Shown here: positions 35,221 to 43,429 of the stretch, in pieces | Position numbering within the stretch: the first letter of the stretch is position 1 | Layout of the letters: every line of letters begins with the position of its first letter | Assembly: GCF_014174495.1 (NCBI RefSeq) | Contig: NZ_JACJHR010000001.1 | Location: 1-64,000, forward strand | Direction: 5' to 3' | DNA: 64,000 nucleotides | From: Amycolatopsis echigonensis | GTDB taxonomy: Bacteria; Actinomycetota; Actinomycetes; Mycobacteriales; Pseudonocardiaceae | Notes under the pieces: generated by a model | Told to the model about the DNA's origin: nothing | The model's database searches: none | Seen by the model: the letters and a program-made list of their open reading frames with translations, nothing else | Made by a program: the position numbers and the translations under genes

Positions 35221-37788
35221 TTACCACCACGCACGCCGGCGTGCGTAGCCGCGTTTCGCCACCTGAGCTGCCAGCGCGTACCCGGCCAGCACGAGCACCA
35301 GCCACAACAGGTAGCCGGCGGGCAGCGCCTGCATCCGCAGCGGTTCGGCCAATGGCGACAGCGGCACCAGCAGGCCGGCGAGCGCCGCGGCTGCCGTGGC
35401 CAGCACGACCGGTCGGCTGGCGCGCAACGGCGTGCCGCGACCGCGCAGGACGAGCACGACCAGCAACTGCGAGAGCAGCCCTTCGACGAACCAGCCGGTC
35501 TGGAACAGCAGCGGGTCCGCGGCCGCGCCGAAGACGTGCCACAGCACCGCAAAGGTCGCGAGGTCGAACAGCGACGACAACGGGCCGAACACGAGCATGA
35601 AGCCGGTCAGCCCGCGTGCGTCCCAGCGGCGCGGCTTGCTGAGGTAGTCGTCGTCCACCCGGTCCCACGCCAGCGCGAGCTGAGCCAGGTCGTAGAGCAG
35701 GTTCGACACCACGAGCTGGATCGGCAGAATGGGCAGGAACGGGAGGAACGCGCTGGCCGCGAGCACTGACAACACGTTGCCGAAGTTCGACGCGGCGGTG
35801 ATGTTGACGTACTTCAGCGTGTTCCCGAGCGTCCGCCGCCCCTCCGCCACGCCACGAGCGAGCACGCCGAGGTCGCGTTCCAGCAGCACCAGGTCCGCAG
35901 CGTCCTTCGCCGCGTCGGTGGCGGTGTCCGGGGCGATCCCGACGTCGGCGGTGCGCAGCGCGGTGACGTCGTTGACGCCGTCGCCGACGAAGCCGACCGC
36001 ACGTCCGTTCTCGCGCAACGCAGTGACGACTCGGGCCTTGTGCGCCGGCGTGAGCTTCGCGAAGACGGTGGTGTCCTTGACGATCTCGCGCAATTCCGCG
36101 TCGTCCGCTGCTTCGACCTGGCGGCCGAGCACGACTTCGCCGACCGGGATGCCGGCCGAATCCGCGACGCGCGCGGCGACATGCCGGTTGTCCCCGGTCA
36201 GCACTTTCAGCGCGACGCCTTGCTCGCCAAGGGCTTCCACCGCGTTCACGACGCCGTCGCGGACCGGGTCGACGAATCCCACGAAACCGACGAGGATCAT
36301 CTCGTTCTCGTCAGTTTCGTCGTATCCGTCGAGCCGGGCGTCGACTTCCCGTGCGGCGACCGCGAGCACCCGCATGCCGTGTTCGGCGTACGCGCGCACC
36401 AGTTCGTCCGCGCCGATCCGGGCCGCGTGGTCGAATTCGGTGACGACACCGTCGCGGCGCGCGTGGCTGCAGCGCGGCAGGATCTCGTCCGGGTCGCCCT
36501 TGCTGATCAGCAGGTGCTCGCTGCCGCGCCGGACCACGACGCTGGCCCGGCGGCGCGCGTGGTCGAACCCGATCTCGGCGACGCCGGTGAACAGCGCTTC
36601 GGCGACCAGGTCGTCCTCGCCGTCGAACAAGGTCTCGATCGCCTCGTCCAGCCGGTTGTTCCGGTCAGTCTGGAAGCGCACCGCCAGTCCGGCGTATTCG
36701 GCGGCCTCGCCGTCTGGGCTGCCGGAGTAGTCGATGCTGTGCGCGTAGGCGATCCGGTCCTCGGTGAGGGTGCCGGTCTTGTCGACGCACAGCACGTCCA
36801 TCGCGGCGAGGTCCTGGATGGCGTTGAGCCGCTTGACAATCACCTGCCGCCGGGACAACGCGGCCGCGCCCCGGGCGAGGTTCGTGGTGACGATGACCGG
36901 CAGCATCTCCGGCGTGAGGCCGACGGCGACGGCGACCGCGAACATCCCGGCCTGCGCCCAGTCGCCGGTGACCGTGCCGTTGACGACGAGCACGATCGGC
37001 ACCATCACGAGCATGAACCGCACGAGCGTCCAGCCGACGCGGCGCACCCCGGCGTCGAAGCTGGATTCCGCGCGCGGTTCGGCGGATTGCCGGGCCAGCA
37101 CGCCGAAGTACGTGTCGCTGCCGGTCGCGGCTACGACCGCGGTGGCGGTTCCGCTGACCACCGACGTGCCCGCGAAGCCGAGCGCGGGCGTCTCGACGAG
37201 TTCGTGCTCCTCGGGCTTGCCTGGCTGGGGCGCCCGCTTGGCGACCGGCATCGCCTCGCCGGACAGCGCGGACTGGTCGACCACGAAGTCTTTCGCCGCG
37301 ACGATGCGCACGTCAGCCGGGATCACGTCGCCGGGTCCGAGCAGCACGACGTCGCCGGGCACGAGATCTGCTGTGGGCACTTCGCGCTCGGTGCCGGGAA
37401 AGTCCGCCGCAGCGCGCCGACGCACGGTGACGGTCGTGGTGATCTGGTCGCGGACTGCGCTGATCGCGCGCTCGGACCGGGCGTGCTGCCAGTAACGCAG
37501 ACCGATGCTGAGCACGACCATCACGCCGACGGTCACCGCGCCGCGGATGTCGCCGACGCCAGCGAAGACCACGCCGAGGGCGGTCAGCAACGCGACGAAC
37601 GGACTGCGCGCGGCGGCCCAGATGCGGACGGGCGCGTGGACCGTGCCGTCGATGCGGTTGTCGCCGAAGCGGCGCAACCGTTCGGCCGCCTCGTTCTCGG
37701 TGAGGCCTTTGGGCGAGCTGTCGAGATTCCGGAAAAGGGTCAGCACCGGCGCGTCGCCGTGGGCGCGCAGGGCGGGAAAGCGGGTCAT
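35221..37788 (-). CDS. mgtA: Magnesium-type P3B-ATPase MgtA
   Basis: An 855-residue P-type ATPase with ten membrane helices. The phosphorylation motif is D336KTGT, the actuator loop has SALSGEAMPV, the helix-4 motif is GLTPEMLPVIVTTNLARG (type IIIB), and the hinge is GDGVNDVTALRTADVGIA. The C-terminal six-helix half is present and the length fits MgtA/MgtB. It imports Mg2+ across the membrane. The promoter lies 170 bases upstream with an operator-like element, and the leader has a short ORF. First gene of a probable mgtA-mgtC-permease-ATPase operon. Confidence 0.92.
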   Translation of the reverse strand: MTRFPALRAHGDAPVLTLFRNLDSSPKGLTENEAAERLRRFGDNRIDGTVHAPVRIWAAARSPFVALLTALGVVFAGVGDIRGAVTVGVMVVLSIGLRYWQHARSERAISAVRDQITTTVTVRRRAAADFPGTEREVPTADLVPGDVVLLGPGDVIPADVRIVAAKDFVVDQSALSGEAMPVAKRAPQPGKPEEHELVETPALGFAGTSVVSGTATAVVAATGSDTYFGVLARQSAEPRAESSFDAGVRRVGWTLVRFMLVMVPIVLVVNGTVTGDWAQAGMFAVAVAVGLTPEMLPVIVTTNLARGAAALSRRQVIVKRLNAIQDLAAMDVLCVDKTGTLTEDRIAYAHSIDYSGSPDGEAAEYAGLAVRFQTDRNNRLDEAIETLFDGEDDLVAEALFTGVAEIGFDHARRRASVVVRRGSEHLLISKGDPDEILPRCSHARRDGVVTEFDHAARIGADELVRAYAEHGMRVLAVAAREVDARLDGYDETDENEMILVGFVGFVDPVRDGVVNAVEALGEQGVALKVLTGDNRHVAARVADSAGIPVGEVVLGRQVEAADDAELREIVKDTTVFAKLTPAHKARVVTALRENGRAVGFVGDGVNDVTALRTADVGIAPDTATDAAKDAADLVLLERDLGVLARGVAEGRRTLGNTLKYVNITAASNFGNVLSVLAASAFLPFLPILPIQLVVSNLLYDLAQLALAWDRVDDDYLSKPRRWDARGLTGFMLVFGPLSSLFDLATFAVLWHVFGAAADPLLFQTGWFVEGLLSQLLVVLVLRGRGTPLRASRPVVLATAAAALAGLLVPLSPLAEPLRMQALPAGYLLWLVLVLAGYALAAQVAKRGYARRRAWW

Positions 37789-37843
37789 GGTCGTCCCCTC
37801 GAGGTCAGCTGGGCATCAGCGGACCGCGCGGGTTCGTCCGGAC

Positions 37844-37900
37844 CTACCTGGCTGCCGGGGTTCCCGCACGGTCGTGCTGACTACTTCCTTCGCCGGTCAC
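37844..37900 (-). CDS. Short leader ORF before mgtA
   Basis: Eighteen codons, MTGEGSSQHDRAGTPAAR, from GTG 37900 to TAG, in the mgtA leader. Its ribosome site GGAGGAGGTGA (37906-37916) matches those of the two M-box leader ORFs. It ends 55 bases before the mgtA ATG. A regulatory peptide is inferred; no M-box is present in this leader. Confidence 0.45.
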   Translation of the reverse strand: MTGEGSSQHDRAGTPAAR

Positions 37901-37956
37901 CCGGCTCACCTCCTCCGCAAGACTCATCGACCGGCGTTGCGCGCCGGCCGGGCACC

Positions 37957-38000
37957 AGTAGAGCGCAGATCACGGAAACAGTCAAACACTTGTGCAACTG
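37957..38000 (-). promoter_or_regulatory. mgtA promoter and adjoining operator
   Basis: Minus strand: near-palindrome CAGTTGCACAAGTG (plus 37987-38000), then TTGACT (37980-37985), 17 bases, TCTACT (37957-37962). Aligned with the promoter at 14138-14158, 21 of the first 27 bases agree. The element is also 37 bases before the ArsR start, so one site can serve both directions. Confidence 0.7.
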
Positions 38001-38037
38001 ATGGGGGCTAGGTCACGCTGGAGGCCCACCCGAGAGG

Positions 38038-38394
38038 ATGTCCGTCGTGTCCACCCCTTCCCAGCCCCCGCCAGAACCTCTCCCCGCCGGTCTGCTGCAG
38101 GACGCGGCCGCGACGTTCGGCCTGCTGTCCGCGACCGTGCGGCTGCACCTGCTCTGGCTCCTGTCGCACGGAGAACGCGACGTCGGCACGCTCGCCGAGG
38201 AGACCGGCCAGACCGTGCCGACCGCGAGCCACCACCTGGGCAAACTGAAACTCGCCGGTCTCGTGCGGGCTCGCCGGGAGGGGAAGCGGCAGGTGTACGT
38301 GCTGGAAGACCCGCACGTGCGGCACATCGTCCAGCTGGCCGTGCAGCATCACCAGGAGCTGTCCGGCGACGTCCGGCAGACCAAAGGCGCTTGA
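38038..38394 (+). CDS. ArsR/SmtB-family alpha5-site metal sensor
   Basis: A 118-residue ArsR-family repressor. The recognition region is LAEETGQTVPTASHHLGKLKLAGLV, in pieces, followed by the wing RREGKRQVYVL. In the last helix D91, H93, H104 and E107 fall exactly in the D-x-H-x10-H-x2-E spacing of the SmtB/CzrA/NmtR alpha5 site, so a divalent metal ligand is expected (Zn2+, Ni2+ or Co2+ in known members); no alpha3 CxC motif is present. It is divergent from mgtA and probably represses it and itself. ATG 38038 has GAGAGG directly upstream; GTG 38047 is an alternative with better spacing. Confidence 0.88.
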   Translation: MSVVSTPSQPPPEPLPAGLLQDAAATFGLLSATVRLHLLWLLSHGERDVGTLAEETGQTVPTASHHLGKLKLAGLVRARREGKRQVYVLEDPHVRHIVQLAVQHHQELSGDVRQTKGA

Positions 38395-38419
38395 TCCTTC
38401 GCGGACGTAGAGTTGGGCC

Positions 38420-39142
38420 ATGGCCGAGCTGAACTTCTACTTCGATCCGGTGTGCCCGTTCGCGTGGATGACCAGCAAATGGGTCCGCCAGGTCGCCCGC
38501 CAGCGCTCGTACGACGTGGACTGGCGGTTCATCTCGCTGCGCTTGCTGAACGCGCACGTGGACTACGCGACGCACTTCCCGCCGGAGTACGACGCTTCGC
38601 ACACGGCCGGTCTGCGCCTGCTCCGCCTGGCGGCCGCAGTGCGCGCGAAGCACGGCCGGGAAGCGGTCGGTCCGCTGTACGAGGCGCTGGGGGAGCAGAA
38701 CTTCGAGAGCGGTCTGGTCGAGGACACCGCCTCGGCACGCGCTGCACACGGCACTCGTTCGGCCGCTTCGACGGCTTTGTCGCGGGCTGGCCTTCCGGCG
38801 GACCTTGCCGATGCGGTCGACGACTCTCAGTGGGATGCCGAAATCCAGCGTGAGACCGACGAAGCCCTTTTGCTGACCGGAAAGGACGTCGGGACGCCGA
38901 TCCTGCACTTCCGGCCGCCCGAGGGAGTAGCGTTCTTCGGCCCGGTGATCAGCCGGCTGCCGTCGGACGAGGAGGCGGTGGAGCTGTGGGACCACGTGGT
39001 GGGATTGGCGGCGTTCCCGGGTTTCGCCGAGCTGAAGCGGAGTTTGCGGGAGATGCCGCAGCTCCCGTCGTTCGGGGTGGAGGCGGGGGAGACCGGGAAA
39101 GAACAGGATTGGCACGGCGGGAGCAGGCGGTTGAAGAAGTAG
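38420..39142 (+). CDS. DsbA-family (Rv2466c-like) thioredoxin-fold protein
   Basis: A 240-residue thioredoxin-fold protein with inserted helical domain, similar to the mycothiol-dependent nitroreductase Rv2466c. The redox motif, CPWC in Rv2466c, is C12-P-F-A15 (FYFDPVCPFAW), so only the N-terminal Cys remains. GTPILHF provides the cis-Pro loop. A monothiol mechanism using mycothiol is plausible. It follows the ArsR gene by 25 bases and may be co-transcribed with it. Confidence 0.82.
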   Translation: MAELNFYFDPVCPFAWMTSKWVRQVARQRSYDVDWRFISLRLLNAHVDYATHFPPEYDASHTAGLRLLRLAAAVRAKHGREAVGPLYEALGEQNFESGLVEDTASARAAHGTRSAASTALSRAGLPADLADAVDDSQWDAEIQRETDEALLLTGKDVGTPILHFRPPEGVAFFGPVISRLPSDEEAVELWDHVVGLAAFPGFAELKRSLREMPQLPSFGVEAGETGKEQDWHGGSRRLKK

Positions 39143-39323
39143 GCGAGCGGGGCGGTCGGGCTGTGGATCAGGATCGGCCGGTTGAGGCCACCAAATGGGC
39201 CCATCCACGGAGGACGTTCAATCGCGGCTCGCGACTGACCTGTTCCGGGCCGCAGCCCGCGCCTCGCTGTTGAGCAGTGCGCAAACCTGCTCAGGTGCCT
39301 ATCGCATCTGGTCGCGACAGCTG

Positions 39324-39352
39324 TTGACTCCGTTACACCGCCGGGGTATTTC
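39324..39352 (+). promoter_or_regulatory. Candidate promoter of the alpha/beta hydrolase gene
   Basis: TTGACT (39324) and TATTTC (39347) with a 17-base spacer suggest a housekeeping promoter; the overlapping GACT-N14-GGGTAT would also fit the SigB type. It lies 60 bases before the ATG. The rest of the 270-base gap holds nothing I recognise. Confidence 0.4.
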
Positions 39353-39411
39353 CGTCCCCCGAGAGCGCGAACCTGACACACTGGGACTTGACGACAACTC
39401 CGGGAGTGTCC

Positions 39412-40227
39412 ATGTCGCGCGACAGCTGTCGGACAGTTCGTACACCGGACGGCCTCGATCTGGCCAGCACCTTGACCGAGCCGGACGGCGAGGCTCGCCG
39501 TGCGGTGGTGCTCGTTCAGGGTGCGAGCGTCACCCGCGAGGAAGGCGGGTTCTTCACCCGTCTTGCCGACAATCTGGCTCAGGCGGGCATCGCCTCCCTG
39601 AGGATCGACCTTCCCGGCCACGGCGAAAGCGAAGGCCGCCAAGAGGATCTGACCCTTTCCGCGCTGCTCAACGTGATCCGCGGCAGCATCGAGCACCTGT
39701 CCGCTGCCGTCCCGGGCGTGCGCACTTCGCTCGCGGCGGCCAGTTTCTCCGGCGGTGCCGCGGCGTACTACGCGGCCAAGCGACCGGACGACGTCGAGCG
39801 GCTCGTCCTGTTCAACCCTCTCCTCGACTACCGCCGGCGGTTCATCGAAGAGAAGCCCGAGTGGTCGGCCGACGATTACCTCAACGACAAGGCTTCCGCC
39901 GACCTCAAGGCGCGGAACTACCTCGGGCACGGGACCGGTTTCCGGCTCGGCCGCGGCTTGCTCAACGAGGCGTTCTGGTTCGAGGCGCGCGAAAACCTCC
40001 CGCGCATCACCGCGCCTACGCTGATCGTGCACGGCACCGAGGACACGTTCGTCCCCGTCGAGTCGTCGCGGGCGGCTGATCGGGAGCTGACCTGCGAACA
40101 CCGGCTGCTCCAGCTCCACGGCGCACAACACGGCTTCGCGGTCCACGACGACCCCGGGTACGCCGATCCGCAGACGCAGGCATGGCAACGCCAGGTGATC
40201 CGCGAAGTCCGGGAATGGCTTCTCTGA
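39412..40227 (+). CDS. Alpha/beta hydrolase
   Basis: A 271-residue alpha/beta-hydrolase-fold protein resembling acylaminoacyl-peptidase-like or BAAT-like hydrolases. VVLVQGASVTREEGGFF provides the oxyanion region, LRIDLPGHGESEG the early strand, AASFSGGAAAYYA the nucleophile elbow (the first Gly of GxSxG is Ser/Ala here), VHGTEDTFVP the acid and LHGAQHGFAV the His. ATG 39412 follows CGGGAG. Its stop is 3 bases from that of the convergent XRE regulator. Substrate unknown. Confidence 0.8.
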   Translation: MSRDSCRTVRTPDGLDLASTLTEPDGEARRAVVLVQGASVTREEGGFFTRLADNLAQAGIASLRIDLPGHGESEGRQEDLTLSALLNVIRGSIEHLSAAVPGVRTSLAAASFSGGAAAYYAAKRPDDVERLVLFNPLLDYRRRFIEEKPEWSADDYLNDKASADLKARNYLGHGTGFRLGRGLLNEAFWFEARENLPRITAPTLIVHGTEDTFVPVESSRAADRELTCEHRLLQLHGAQHGFAVHDDPGYADPQTQAWQRQVIREVREWLL

Positions 40228-40230
40228 CGG

Positions 40231-41610
40231 TCAGCTGTTCAGCGCCTCGCGCAATTCCTGAACATCCGGGCGGTTGTGCCATGGCTTCAGCACTCCGACG
40301 ACCCGGCGGAGTTCTTCCTTGGTCCGGCGGGAGTTCGTTTCCGCGGCCCGCCTGGCGGAGACGAGGGCGGTTTTGGCTGCTTGGTCCGGTTCGCCGGAAA
40401 GGGCTAGAGAGTTTGCCATGAGGGACAGAAAAAACCCGTAGTCGCGACGGGAGAAGTGCGTTTCCTTCAACGTTTTCTCGTACAGTTCGACCGACCGGCG
40501 CGGTTCGCCCGCTTCGGTGTAGCAGATCGCGGTCTGCATATTCAGGAGAGTCGCGTTGAAGTGCGCGCCCAGCGGCGATTCGGCCGGTCCGGCCCCGTCC
40601 AGCAGTTTCCAGGCGACGTCGAGGTTGCGGTTCACCTGGTCCGCCGACGCGCCGAGCATCGCCTCCGCGCGGGCTTCCTGCTGGGCGGCCTCGGCTCGCA
40701 GCCGCTGGGGGAGCGACCAGGGACCGTTGCGCACCGCTCTGGTGAGGATGAGCATGCGCCGCGGATCGCGTTCGTCGTAGGCGACCTGGGCTTTTTTGAG
40801 CAGAATGTAGCCCTGCATCGTGCTGTCGCCCGCCGCCTGCGCCCATTCCATCGCGCGGTCGTGCCAGTACAGCGAATCTTCCCGCTGCCGGCGGTCCCGG
40901 CAGAGCCATCCGGCGAACTCCGCGCCCTCCGAACCGATGCGCAGAAGCTCGCGCTGATCCTCGGCAGTCGCGTCGCGGGCGAGCCGGTCGATGATGTTCA
41001 GCACGCCCAGCGTCATCGGCAGCGTGGTGGCCGGACCTCGTTCGCCGTCCTCGTATTTGTACTGGTCGAGCTGTCGCCGGAAATACTGCGTGACGGTTTT
41101 GTCCAGGTACCGCCGGGGATTCTCCAGCGCCCGCGCGACATGCTCGGCACTGCCTATCCCCAACGCGGGCAAGGCCGCGACCGGCAGGCCGTTTTTGAGC
41201 AGTGAGCGGCGACTGAGCGGGCTCATGGCGTCCCATTCTGTGGTCGGAACCGCGGGCTGGGCCGCGTCGCCGGGCACGAGCCGGGCGAGGACGCTGGCCG
41301 CGACGGTGGCCCGGTCCAGCGGCAGCGCGACGGGCCGCCCGTCCACGACGACGGGCAGCAGCACGCTCGGCGCGCCCCGCTGCCTCGGGAGGTCCGCCGC
41401 GGTGCCTTCCCGGAGCAGTTCCTCCAGCCGGGCGGGGCTGATGCGCAGCAGTCGCGCGAGCCGGTCGCGCCGGTGCGGACGCGGCTCGGAACGGCCGGAT
41501 TCCCAGGCACGGATGCTTTTTTCGTCAGCGGGGAGCAGCGCGGCGAGCTTTTCTTGCGTCAGGTTCGCCGCTCTGCGTGCCCGGACAAGTCCTTCTCGCC
41601 GTTCGCCCAT
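40231..41610 (-). CDS. XRE-family regulator with TPR-like C-terminal domain
   Basis: A 459-residue protein: an N-terminal XRE helix-turn-helix (RRAANLTQEKLAALLPADEK, then IRAWESGRSEP), a basic linker and a long alpha-helical TPR-like region from about residue 180 to the end. Such architecture is common in actinomycete regulators that respond to peptides or partner proteins. Around residue 130 there is SRRSLLKNGLPVAALPALGI, which looks like a Tat motif but lies in the middle of the chain. It is divergent from a small membrane protein (41794) that may be its target. Confidence 0.82.
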   Translation of the reverse strand: MGERREGLVRARRAANLTQEKLAALLPADEKSIRAWESGRSEPRPHRRDRLARLLRISPARLEELLREGTAADLPRQRGAPSVLLPVVVDGRPVALPLDRATVAASVLARLVPGDAAQPAVPTTEWDAMSPLSRRSLLKNGLPVAALPALGIGSAEHVARALENPRRYLDKTVTQYFRRQLDQYKYEDGERGPATTLPMTLGVLNIIDRLARDATAEDQRELLRIGSEGAEFAGWLCRDRRQREDSLYWHDRAMEWAQAAGDSTMQGYILLKKAQVAYDERDPRRMLILTRAVRNGPWSLPQRLRAEAAQQEARAEAMLGASADQVNRNLDVAWKLLDGAGPAESPLGAHFNATLLNMQTAICYTEAGEPRRSVELYEKTLKETHFSRRDYGFFLSLMANSLALSGEPDQAAKTALVSARRAAETNSRRTKEELRRVVGVLKPWHNRPDVQELREALNS

Positions 41611-41793
41611 GGGCGACACCCCTTCGCCACAACCCGGGGTCGCTAGATTACCGCAGGTCACCCTGTGCCGGGCAAGGCGATTCCCTCGGTTGCCGCCCGC
41701 TTTTCTCCCGGTTTGCTGGCTGGTCCAGGCCACTGCCCGGCCCCATCGTGGTGGGGAACGCGAAGACACTTCCGAAGCTGAGGGGTGGATCGC

Positions 41794-42126
41794 ATGAAAG
41801 CGGCGGAGACGCTCGGCGAGGCGACCCGCACCGGCCGTCCCGCAGTGGTCATCGGGTGTTGCGTGCTCCTGCTGTTGGTCCTGGTCTCGATGTGGCTGTG
41901 GCGGGCGCGCCGGGCGGTCCCGCCGCCGCGCGGAAAACTGACCGCCCGCGACCTCCAGGCCCGGCTGGACTACGAGGTCCAAGCCGAGATCGAACAGGCC
42001 CGGCTGGCCGCATTCCGCCGGACGGCCGAAGAGGCCGCCGCCGAACGCGCGGAGAAGGAAACCGTCTTTCCGGAGGCCGGGCAATCGCGAAAAGGGGAGA
42101 AACCCGATAAAGCTCGGTGCGGTTAG
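41794..42126 (+). CDS. Small membrane-anchored protein, unknown function
   Basis: A 110-residue protein with one strong membrane helix (PAVVIGCCVLLLLVLVSMWL) followed by a cytoplasmic, charged helix rich in Ala, Arg and Glu that could form a coiled coil (QARLDYEVQAEIEQARLAA). ATG 41794 has GAGGGG 8 bases upstream. No family recognised. It is divergent from the XRE-TPR regulator and ends in a 13-bp hairpin, so it is a single-gene transcript. Confidence 0.65.
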   Translation: MKAAETLGEATRTGRPAVVIGCCVLLLLVLVSMWLWRARRAVPPPRGKLTARDLQARLDYEVQAEIEQARLAAFRRTAEEAAAERAEKETVFPEAGQSRKGEKPDKARCG

Positions 42127-42159
42127 GAGCGTCCCGCCCATCGCTCACCGCACCGTCAT

Positions 42160-42209
42160 GCCTGCCCCAGCCTGGCGCGGCACGCCACCTCCCCTGGGCT
42201 GGGGCAGGC
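42160..42209. terminator. Hairpin terminator
   Basis: GCCTGCCCCAGCC (42160-42172) pairs perfectly with GGCTGGGGCAGGC (42197-42209) across a 24-base loop. It follows the small membrane protein gene by 33 bases. No T-run follows. Confidence 0.6.
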
Positions 42210-42282
42210 CTGAACCAATCCGGAGCAGCGTGGCGGCGCGTCTCTTAGTGTCCACGGCCGCTCGCTGCGGAGCGTAGGCACG

Positions 42283-42501
42283 ATGATGGCCGACGTCTTC
42301 CCGACCCGGACCCGCGCGACGGGACTGTCGGTCAGCTACCGCATCACGGCTTCGGTGTTCGGCGGGTTCGCCCCGTGGGTGGTGATTTGGCTGATTCGGG
42401 CGACCGGGGAGCAATCTCGCGCCGAGCTCTACGTGATGGCGCTGGCGGTGCTGAGCCTCAGCGCGCTGGCTTTCGCCCGGCGTCGGCTGCGGGTGCGCTG
42501 A
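42283..42501 (+). pseudogene. 3' fragment of an MHS-family MFS transporter gene
   Basis: Seventy-two codons that match only the end of metabolite:H+ symporters of the proline/betaine type (FPTRTRATGLSVSYRI, FGGFAPWVVIWLI and a last helix). The first 350 or so residues are missing and no ribosome site precedes the ATG. A deletion remnant is the simplest reading. Confidence 0.75.
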
Positions 42502-42605
42502 TGCGTCCTATGTAGACAGACGAGGGGCTGGCAACCTTTCGGAAGGTTGCGCGTCCTCCTTCCCATAGCCGGACTGCGAAGCTCCGGTCTGGGAGGGGAT
42601 TTGTC

Positions 42606-43175
42606 ATGACTGAGTTGAGAAACCGAAGATCACTGCTTGGTTCGGGCGCACTCGTGTTGATCATTGCGGCGGCTACGGCATGCACCTCGGACCACGGGGG
42701 CGTGCCGGTGGCTTCGGGCTCGGGGGCTGCCGCCAGCGAACCCGCGACCGCGGCACCGGCCACCTCGACGGCCCCGTCGGCAGCACCGCGAACCACAGTC
42801 GCCGCCGTGCCTGCCGCGGCACCGCCTGTGAAGCGTTCCGCCGCTGCTAAGCCGTCGCCGACCGTCTATCGCTGCGAAGGCAACGCTGTCGCCGAGCCTT
42901 CGTGGCTGAACTTGGCTTGTGCGGACCAGAAAATGGGGGTCGACCGGCTGCACTGGTCGGGCTGGGGCGAGGAGAACGCCCACGCTACCGGCAGGTTCTG
43001 GGAGGACGACTGCGTACCCAATTGCGCGTCCGGGAAACTGATCTCAGTTCCGACCTCGGTGACGGTCAGCGGATTGGCCGACGGTCATTACAGCCGTATG
43101 CACGTCACGGCGACGCCGCCCCCGGCGCAGCCGCACGACTATCGCCTGACGAAGACGGGTCCTCTCGCGGAATAG
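42606..43175 (+). CDS. Predicted lipoprotein, unknown function
   Basis: A 189-residue exported protein. The signal peptide RSLLGSGALVLIIAAATAC ends in a lipobox with Cys26; then comes a Ser/Ala/Pro/Thr-rich linker of about 60 residues and a small C-terminal domain with three Cys (VYRCEGNAV, NLACADQ, DDCVPNCASGK) and several Trp. The C-terminal piece resembles other short actinomycete surface proteins I cannot name. ATG 42606 lies 5 bases after GGGAGGGGA. A hairpin follows the stop. Confidence 0.75.
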   Translation: MTELRNRRSLLGSGALVLIIAAATACTSDHGGVPVASGSGAAASEPATAAPATSTAPSAAPRTTVAAVPAAAPPVKRSAAAKPSPTVYRCEGNAVAEPSWLNLACADQKMGVDRLHWSGWGEENAHATGRFWEDDCVPNCASGKLISVPTSVTVSGLADGHYSRMHVTATPPPAQPHDYRLTKTGPLAE

Positions 43176-43180
43176 GAAGA

Positions 43181-43221
43181 TGCCGTGCGCGCGACGCCGG
43201 TAAGGCGCCATGCGCACGGCA
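43181..43221. terminator. Hairpin terminator of the lipoprotein gene
   Basis: TGCCGTGCGC (43181-43190) pairs with GCGCACGGCA (43212-43221); an inner GGCGCC-type stem extends it. It begins 6 bases after the stop codon. No T-run. Confidence 0.5.
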
Positions 43222-43429
43222 CGTCCGGGTGAGTTACGGATGAGTCCGGAGAGTGTCCCCGATGTCGAGCAAGTTTCCCGGACGTCGGCCTCCCGAGGCT
43301 AGGGGCGCGTTCGCCGCGCACCCGAAGCTGCAGATTGCCGTGTGCCTCCAGGTTGGCCGTCGCGGATACGTTCGTTTTCTGCGCGGGCGGACCGTCCCGA
43401 GGCGAAATCGCAGCTGAATGTATAACGAC

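Noticed and set aside
37789-37956. A third M-box in the mgtA leader
   Set aside because: The GGTGAGGC core and the CAGTGC.AAGC.CTTACG signature are absent; only the short ORF and its ribosome site are shared.
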